This document shows, in pieces, positions 6,436-10,988 of a stretch of DNA of 10,988 bases. The translations under genes and the position numbers were made by a program. Positions within the stretch are counted from its first letter, which is position 1. Each line of letters begins with the position of its first letter. Source of the DNA: an uncultured Collinsella sp. (GTDB lineage Bacteria > Actinomycetota > Coriobacteriia > Coriobacteriales > Coriobacteriaceae); NCBI GenBank assembly GCA_902465115.1, contig CABQMC010000036.1:1-10988 (forward strand). The letters are read 5' to 3'. The notes beneath the pieces were generated by a model. That model was not told the origin of the DNA. It saw only the letters and a list, made by a program, of their open reading frames with translations, and made no database searches.

Positions 6436-6550
6436 GGGTGCTCCCCCGGGTATACTGAGTCTTGTTGCCGCGGCGGCCATGCGGTCGCACGGCATACTGC
6501 ATTCCATAATACCCGTACGGCGAGCCCGCCGCGATAGGAGTCCAAAGAGC
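6436..6550. promoter_or_regulatory. Divergent promoter region between dnaX and the 6551 gene
   Basis: The two genes face away from each other across 115 bases. Candidate -10 boxes are TATTAT on the minus strand (6511-6506) for dnaX, and CATAAT (6505-6510) or TATACT (6451-6456) on the plus strand. None has a good -35 at proper spacing, so which is used cannot be told from the sequence. Confidence 0.35.
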
Positions 6551-7258
6551 ATGGCAGACGCAGAGAGCAACCTCGTCCCCTCCGAAGCAGCCGACCAGGT
6601 CGAGGTCGCGCTCGAGGAGCAGGCCGCAGCCGACGACGGCATCCTGTACCTCAACGAGTACCAGTATGAAAACGACCTGGTCACCGACTTCGCCCGCCTG
6701 GTCGCCTCGCCCAGGCGTCGCGGCTCGCTGTATGTCGCCGCGGCAATTGCCGCGCTCATCGGCATCGGCATGCTGGTGGCCGGCGGCAACTGGATCAAGT
6801 TTGGCGTCGTCCTGATCGTGTTCGGCGCCTTTTTGGCCTGGTGGAGCAAAAACCTGCACCACACCCTCGCCCGCGACTTTATCGACGCCGTTGAGGCCGA
6901 CGAGTCCATGGGTGGCCGCTATCGCCGCGTCGCCGCCAACGAGGACGGCCTGATGGTTTGGGGCAAGAGCGGCAAGTCGCAGTTCTTCCCGTTTGAAAAG
7001 CTCGACCACGTGCTCGACGGCGAGCGCATCTTTGTGGCCATGTTCGCCGACCAGGGCGTGACGATCCCCAAGGACACCTTCGTCCGTGGCGATGCCGAGC
7101 AGTTTGGCTCCTTCCTTAAGGCGCGCATCAACAAAAAACTCCGCATCGAGACCAAACGCAAGAAGATGAAGGCAGAAAAGGCCGCCGTCGAGACCAAGCA
7201 GGGCGACAAGCCCCAGGAGACCAAGGGCAAGCAGAAGAAGAACAAGAAAAAGCGCTAA
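6551..7258 (+). CDS. Two-pass membrane protein, YcxB-like
   Basis: The 235-residue protein starts at ATG 6551. AGGAG lies about 10 bases upstream, and the open frame extends farther back only into the dnaX promoter and start region. An acidic N-terminus (1-50) leads to a YLNEYQYENDLVTDFARL segment, two transmembrane helices (about 59-77 and 81-98), and a C-terminal domain (about 104-195). That domain (NEDGLMVWGKSGKSQFFPF, then DHVLDGERIFVAMF and VTIPKDTF) has the layout of the YcxB-like PH-fold family, whose function is not established. A strongly basic Lys-rich tail (about 194-235) ends it, probably cytosolic and perhaps nucleic-acid or phospholipid binding. It is divergent from dnaX and lies 144 bases before the kinase operon, which has its own promoter. 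The family call is by layout only. Confidence 0.8.
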   Translation: MADAESNLVPSEAADQVEVALEEQAAADDGILYLNEYQYENDLVTDFARLVASPRRRGSLYVAAAIAALIGIGMLVAGGNWIKFGVVLIVFGAFLAWWSKNLHHTLARDFIDAVEADESMGGRYRRVAANEDGLMVWGKSGKSQFFPFEKLDHVLDGERIFVAMFADQGVTIPKDTFVRGDAEQFGSFLKARINKKLRIETKRKKMKAEKAAVETKQGDKPQETKGKQKKNKKKR

Positions 7259-7313
7259 GGCCAAACCAGGCAGGCAGCCTCGCATCCCGCTATCCTCCCC
7301 ATGCACCCGAGCG

Positions 7314-7322
7314 TGCTACACT
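7314..7322 (+). promoter_or_regulatory. Extended -10 promoter for the kinase-FHA operon
   Basis: TGCTACACT fits the extended -10 form; no good -35 is seen upstream. A start near 7329 would give a leader of about 75 bases before the kinase ATG at 7403. The box is the same type as the one for the left kinase module (TGATACACT, 2018-2010, minus strand). Confidence 0.45.
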
Positions 7323-7402
7323 AGCAGCATCTATGCCACCGCGAACGGCTCGGCTCCGCGCCCGCCACTCGCAAACGAACTTTAAACGTACGAGGGTTGG
7401 CC

Positions 7403-9256
7403 ATGCCGCTTTTCTCGCAACATACCGCCCGGTTCTCGCCGGACGTTCCTTTGGAGGGCACCAGCTCTCGCGAGCTGCTCAAGCGGTACCAGCCGCTCGA
7501 GACACTTGCGACCGGCGGTTTTGGCTCCATCGAGATCTGCCGCGACACGCACCTGCGCCGCCGCGTCGCCATTAAACGCATCCCCCTCATCAACGGTGCC
7601 GGCATGCCCGCCAGCGACATCATGGATGTCCTGCGCGAGGCGCACACTGCCGCCATGCTTCAACATCCCAATATCGTGCAGGTCATCGACTTTACGCACG
7701 ACACGGCCTATGCCTACCTGGTCATGGAATATGTCGATGGCATGTCGCTGGCCGAGTTTTTGCATCGCGTAGACGGCCACTCCCTTACCTTTGACGAGGC
7801 CGCGGCCATTGCCGATGCCTTGGGCCAGGCGCTCACCTTCGCCCATAGTAATGGCGTACTCCACCTGGACATTAAGCCCGCCAACGTGCTCATCGACCAC
7901 TCGGGCAATGTAAAGCTCACCGACTTTGGCATGGCGCGACTGTCGTCTGCCGGTGGCTTTGGCGGCTCGCGCGGCGGCACCATCGGCTACATGCCGCCCG
8001 AGCAGCTCGATATCGAGACCGGCACGGTCGACGAGCGCGCCGATGTCTTTGCCCTCGCCTGTGTGATCTACGAGGGTCTGTGCGGCAGCGCTCCCTTTAT
8101 GGCGGCCACGCCCGCCGACTCGCTCGACCGCATCATCGGCGGCGCCACCTATCCCAACGAGCTGATACCACACTTCCCCCCGGGAGCCGAGGCCGCGCTC
8201 ATGAGCGCGCTCTCCCCCATGCCGCAGGACCGCCCCAACAGCATCGAGGCATTTTGCGACCAGCTCCTTGCCGGTCTGGGCAGCGTGCGCGAGGGCCGTC
8301 GCAGCCTGGAGCAAATGGTTGGCGAACTTTCGGATGACGAGCAGGAGCTCGACGATATCGAGCCGTCGCACTACGAGGACGACGCCATTGAGGTCGACCC
8401 CGCACTCGGCTGGGCGGGCACGCGCTGGAGCCATGCGCGCGACTACACCATGCGCACTATCTCGGCGCTAACGTGCGGCACCTTTAGCTTTTTGCTGATG
8501 CAAACGGCCGGGGTCGCGACGCTTCCCGGCCTGGTCATTGCGGCCATCGCGATCGGAGCGGCGGCTGGCCTGGCCCCCCAGATTGGCTCGGCCATCTCGG
8601 CTGTGGGCTTTTTGGTGCTCATGGCCAACGCCACCATGCAGGCACAGGGCATCCTGTCGATGCTGCCCGTCGCGGTGATCTTTGCCGCTGCCATGTCCGG
8701 TTGGTGGATCGCCTGGGGTCGCACCGAGACTGCCGCGAGCGCCACGCTCACCTGTGCACTCGCGCTTGGCTGTCTGACCGGCAATACCTTCCTGGCAGCT
8801 GGGGTCGCCGCCGGCGTCGCGTCATTTTGGCTCGGCCCGGCAAGCGCCGCCGCGGCAACGGGCATGGGCGCGCTTTTTGCCCGTCTGGCCACGGTCGCGC
8901 TTTCAGCCGAAGGCGTGCTGGGGCTCGGTAACGTTGCCGCAGCGCTGGGAGACCCGCTCCTTTGGGCTGCCTTTGTGCTGGTCGCGGCAACTGCCGCGGC
9001 GTCATCTGCGCTGCTCAATGTCCATGCCAAGCGTGCCAATCAGGGCTCAAACCTTGCCGCAATCGCCGCCATCGCTGTCACCGGCATCGGCTGCGCAGCG
9101 GCGTCCTGTCTTGCACACCATATGGAAATTGCCAGCCTTGCAGCCGCGGTCGTCGCCAAGGCGGCGGTTGCGGGAATCCTATCCTCTATAATCGTTGGGA
9201 TATGCCTATATTTGCTCGGATACCAAAGAACCTATACGGAGAGTGATCTTTCGTGA
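7403..9256 (+). CDS. Ser/Thr kinase fused to a polytopic membrane domain
   Basis: The 617-residue protein starts at ATG 7403 with GAGGG 6-7 bases upstream; a TTG at 7397 is possible but worse. Residues 29-292 are a Hanks-type kinase: glycine loop TGGFGS (37-42), ATP lysine in AIKR (58), helix-C Glu in LREAH (79), hinge VMEYVDG, catalytic loop HLDIKPAN (154-161), DFG (174-176), PPE (198-200), RADVFAL Asp (214) and Arg in QDRPNS (277). HRD arginine is Leu, so it is a non-RD kinase. An acidic juxtamembrane stretch (309-331) leads into about ten predicted hydrophobic helices (about 353-606), Ala/Gly-rich, ending in a short tail. This is not the single-pass PASTA layout of PknB. The membrane part may sense a ligand, a membrane state or a partner; I do not recognise it. 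The stop overlaps the fhaA start (GTGA), so the two are coupled and FHA proteins are likely its readers or substrates. Confidence 0.9.
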   Translation: MPLFSQHTARFSPDVPLEGTSSRELLKRYQPLETLATGGFGSIEICRDTHLRRRVAIKRIPLINGAGMPASDIMDVLREAHTAAMLQHPNIVQVIDFTHDTAYAYLVMEYVDGMSLAEFLHRVDGHSLTFDEAAAIADALGQALTFAHSNGVLHLDIKPANVLIDHSGNVKLTDFGMARLSSAGGFGGSRGGTIGYMPPEQLDIETGTVDERADVFALACVIYEGLCGSAPFMAATPADSLDRIIGGATYPNELIPHFPPGAEAALMSALSPMPQDRPNSIEAFCDQLLAGLGSVREGRRSLEQMVGELSDDEQELDDIEPSHYEDDAIEVDPALGWAGTRWSHARDYTMRTISALTCGTFSFLLMQTAGVATLPGLVIAAIAIGAAAGLAPQIGSAISAVGFLVLMANATMQAQGILSMLPVAVIFAAAMSGWWIAWGRTETAASATLTCALALGCLTGNTFLAAGVAAGVASFWLGPASAAAATGMGALFARLATVALSAEGVLGLGNVAAALGDPLLWAAFVLVAATAAASSALLNVHAKRANQGSNLAAIAAIAVTGIGCAAASCLAHHMEIASLAAAVVAKAAVAGILSSIIVGICLYLLGYQRTYTESDLS

Positions 9257-10266
9257 ACTTCCTGAACATCTTCGAGGACCACGTGGCCGGCATCTTCGGT
9301 GCCACCCGTGCCCCGTTCTCCTTTAAGAAGCTTGCCAAGCAGGCCGCTCGCGACATGGAGGATCAGACTCTGGTGATTAACGGCGTCAACACGGCGCCGG
9401 CACTCTATACCATCCTTATCGCCGCCGACGACGATCCCATGCTCGCCCCGTTCTACCCCGAGCTTTCGCGCGAGGTCCGCGAGTTTGTGAAGGCGCAGGC
9501 CGAAAAGCGCCGCTATGTCTTTGTCGGCGAGCCCCTCGTGCGCTTTATGATCGATCCGCAGCTGCGCGCCGGCAAGTTCTCGGTCTTTGCCGAGAACGTC
9601 GATGCCCCCACGCTCGGCCGCCTGTACGAAGAAGAGCGCGCCTATCAAAACGGCCTGGGCCAGAACAACTCCGCGACAAGCCGTGCCGCCAGCGCCCCGC
9701 GCGCCGGCCAGCAGCAGTTTGCTGCCCCGCAGCAGCAGCGCCCCGCCGCCATGCCCCAGCAGCAGCCGACGCCTCGCGCCGCCGCTCCCGACCCGCTTGC
9801 CGTGGCAGACCCCTTCGCGCCTAGCGTCCCCGACCCCGCCGCAGCACCCATCCCGGTGCCGCAGACCGTCTCGCGCGACGCGCTTGCCGGCATGGGCGGA
9901 GCCGCCGCGACCGGTGCCGCCGTGGGCCTAGGCGCCGCAGCCGGCATCGCCTCCAACATGGCGAGCACTCGCGCCCCGCAGCGCCCGCTCGCCCAGCTCG
10001 TCGACGTCGTGAGCGGCGAGAGCCATAGCATCACCTCCGCACAGGTGACCATCGGTCGCGAGCGCTCAGTTTCCGACATTGCCCTGCGCGACCCCAACGT
10101 GTCGCGCCGCCACGCCCAGCTCACCTTTACGGGCTCGGATTGGTCGATCGAGGACCTCAATTCCACCAACGGCACGCTCGTCAACAACCGCCGCATTACG
10201 CGCTGCCCGCTGCGCAACGGCGATCTGCTGACGTTTGGCCTGAGTACCTTTGAATTTAGGGGATAG
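9253..10266 (+). CDS. fhaA: FhaA family protein: DUF3662 plus FHA domain
   Basis: The 337-residue protein starts at GTG 9253, which overlaps the kinase stop; GGAGAG lies 9 bases upstream. Residues 1-125 match the FhaA N-terminal domain (NFLNIFEDHVAGIFG start, FKKLAKQAARDMEDQ, then FYPELSREVREFVK and the EPLVRF motif). In mycobacteria FhaA binds the cell-wall regulator MviN and is linked to PknB. A Gln/Pro/Ala linker (about 135-210) precedes a Gly/Ala-rich hydrophobic stretch (about 212-235) and a C-terminal FHA domain (248-337). Its phosphothreonine-reading residues are visible: GRE (268-270), SRRH (284-287) and NSTNG (303-307). The FHA domain should bind phosphothreonine made by the upstream kinase. 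The coupling and the next FHA gene, 6 bases on, support a shared job. Confidence 0.9.
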   Translation: MNFLNIFEDHVAGIFGATRAPFSFKKLAKQAARDMEDQTLVINGVNTAPALYTILIAADDDPMLAPFYPELSREVREFVKAQAEKRRYVFVGEPLVRFMIDPQLRAGKFSVFAENVDAPTLGRLYEEERAYQNGLGQNNSATSRAASAPRAGQQQFAAPQQQRPAAMPQQQPTPRAAAPDPLAVADPFAPSVPDPAAAPIPVPQTVSRDALAGMGGAAATGAAVGLGAAAGIASNMASTRAPQRPLAQLVDVVSGESHSITSAQVTIGRERSVSDIALRDPNVSRRHAQLTFTGSDWSIEDLNSTNGTLVNNRRITRCPLRNGDLLTFGLSTFEFRG

Positions 10267-10272
10267 TCGCTT

Positions 10273-10689
10273 ATGAACATCGATATCGTCCTTTTTGCAG
10301 GCCGCATCGTCCTGGTCGCCCTGCTCTATATCTTCCTGTTCGCCGTCATGAAGACCGGCGTGGGACTTGTGCGCGGGCAGCGCCGCGACTCGGCTATCTG
10401 GACGATTGATGTGGACAAGGGTCCGCGCGGTATCCGCGGCATCCACGTAGACATGCTCGGCCCCGTCATCGTCGGTCGCTCGCCATCTTCGGACATCTGC
10501 ATCAACGAGCCGTTTGTCTCGGCCTCGCATGCGCGCTTTTCGCTGCAGGGCCCGGCGCTCATCATCGAGGACCTCAACTCGCTTAACGGCACGCTCGTCA
10601 ACGGCCGCCAGCTCGTGGAGCCCGCGACGCTGCGTGAGGGCGACGAAGTCCAGATTGGCGACGTGGTCATGAAGGTGAACCGTCGATGA
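10273..10689 (+). CDS. fhaB: FhaB-like membrane FHA-domain protein
   Basis: The 138-residue protein starts at ATG 10273. Its ribosome binding site AGGGGA (10258-10263) lies at the end of fhaA. One transmembrane helix (about 7-27) precedes a short basic stretch and an FHA domain (about 63-136). The FHA residues GRS (68-70), SASHAR (83-88) and NSLNGT (102-107) match the consensus for phosphothreonine binding. In mycobacteria FhaB (FipA) acts with PknA/B and FtsZ at division. Size, membrane anchor and position after fhaA match FhaB. Its stop overlaps the next start (ATGA), continuing the operon. The gene symbol is by architecture and place. Confidence 0.88.
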   Translation: MNIDIVLFAGRIVLVALLYIFLFAVMKTGVGLVRGQRRDSAIWTIDVDKGPRGIRGIHVDMLGPVIVGRSPSSDICINEPFVSASHARFSLQGPALIIEDLNSLNGTLVNGRQLVEPATLREGDEVQIGDVVMKVNRR

Positions 10690-10988
10690 TCGACGAGGAG
10701 AACAAGTCCGCAACCATGGCCGAGGCACCGGCTGCCGCCGTAGCTGCACCGGCCCACGCCGCTCCGGCGGACTCCACACCCGTGGAGCCCGAGGACACCG
10801 TGTTCTCCCTGCCTCTTTCGCATGTAACGCATGATATTTCGGATCTCGCCGATAACGAGGGCGAAGAGGATGCCGTAGCGGCGCCCATCGGCGCACATGC
10901 TGCGGAACAGCCCACAGCGCCCGAAGCAACCTCGGCGCCGGCTCACTTTGCAGAGCCCGTCGCCGCGGCAATCAACGAGAGCGCTGCG
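10686..10988 (+). CDS. N-terminus of an Ala/Pro/acidic protein, cut by window edge
   Basis: The frame opens at ATG 10686 (overlapping the fhaB-like stop as ATGA) and runs to the edge with 101 residues. They are low complexity: Ala, Pro, Glu and Asp rich, with a more conserved-looking patch VFSLPLSHVTHDISDL (39-54). No catalytic motif is visible and no membrane segment. In the actinobacterial cluster the gene after fhaB is a PP2C Ser/Thr phosphatase (pstP), which would reverse the kinase. This start does not look like a typical PP2C N-terminus, which usually begins near the fold, so it would need a long disordered extension. It may be a different protein. The function is undecided. Confidence 0.75.
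   Translation, partial: MIDEENKSATMAEAPAAAVAAPAHAAPADSTPVEPEDTVFSLPLSHVTHDISDLADNEGEEDAVAAPIGAHAAEQPTAPEATSAPAHFAEPVAAAINESAA

Noticed and set aside
6161..7306. A 381-residue minus-strand frame across the dnaX start and the YcxB-like gene
   Set aside because: It runs opposite a well-supported gene, and its middle is a leucine-rich mirror of that gene. No ribosome binding site or domain supports it.
7382..8434. A 350-residue minus-strand frame opposite the kinase
   Set aside because: The kinase motifs are unmistakable on the plus strand. The mirror has the biased composition of a shadow frame.

Overview
The window looks like chromosomal DNA of a GC-rich Gram-positive bacterium of the Actinomycetota. 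Gut Coriobacteriia such as Collinsella are my best guess. The support is a dnaX with a very long Ala/Pro-rich tail, the ybaB-recR pair, a FhaA protein (DUF3662 plus FHA), a FhaB-like membrane FHA protein and Ser/Thr kinases in one neighbourhood. The taxon is inference, because no rRNA or other marker is present. I see no tRNA, rRNA, CRISPR array, insertion sequence or prophage gene.

Left block (1-2192, minus strand): a 5'-complete but edge-truncated Ser/Thr kinase is translationally coupled (ATGA overlap) to an upstream gene. That gene encodes a membrane-anchored protein with a Ser/Gly-rich linker and a C-terminal extracytoplasmic domain. Their upstream region has an extended -10 promoter, a GTTGCGCAAC dyad over the -35 region, a second related dyad farther up, and a terminator-like hairpin between promoter and ribosome binding site.

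Central block (2193-6435): recR, ybaB and dnaX on the minus strand are the recombination-repair and replication housekeeping set. They are split by a small plus-strand gene (3463-3936) for an unknown one-pass membrane protein. This gene and its upstream DNA are visibly less GC-rich, and the upstream DNA carries a direct/inverted repeat cluster and a 10-bp inverted repeat. It looks like an insertion into an otherwise familiar gene order.

Right block (6551-10988, plus strand): first a YcxB-like two-pass membrane protein, then a tightly packed signalling operon. The operon holds a Ser/Thr kinase fused to a large polytopic membrane domain, FhaA, a FhaB-like TM-FHA protein, and the start of an Ala/Pro/acidic protein that runs off the edge. 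Kinase, FHA and FHA genes overlap or nearly touch, which suggests one phosphosignalling unit in which FHA domains read kinase-made phosphothreonine. By analogy with the actinobacterial fhaA-fhaB-pstP-rodA-pbpA-pknA/B cluster, a PP2C phosphatase and cell-wall genes may follow, but that lies outside the window. The two kinase modules share an extended -10 box of the form TGnTACACT.
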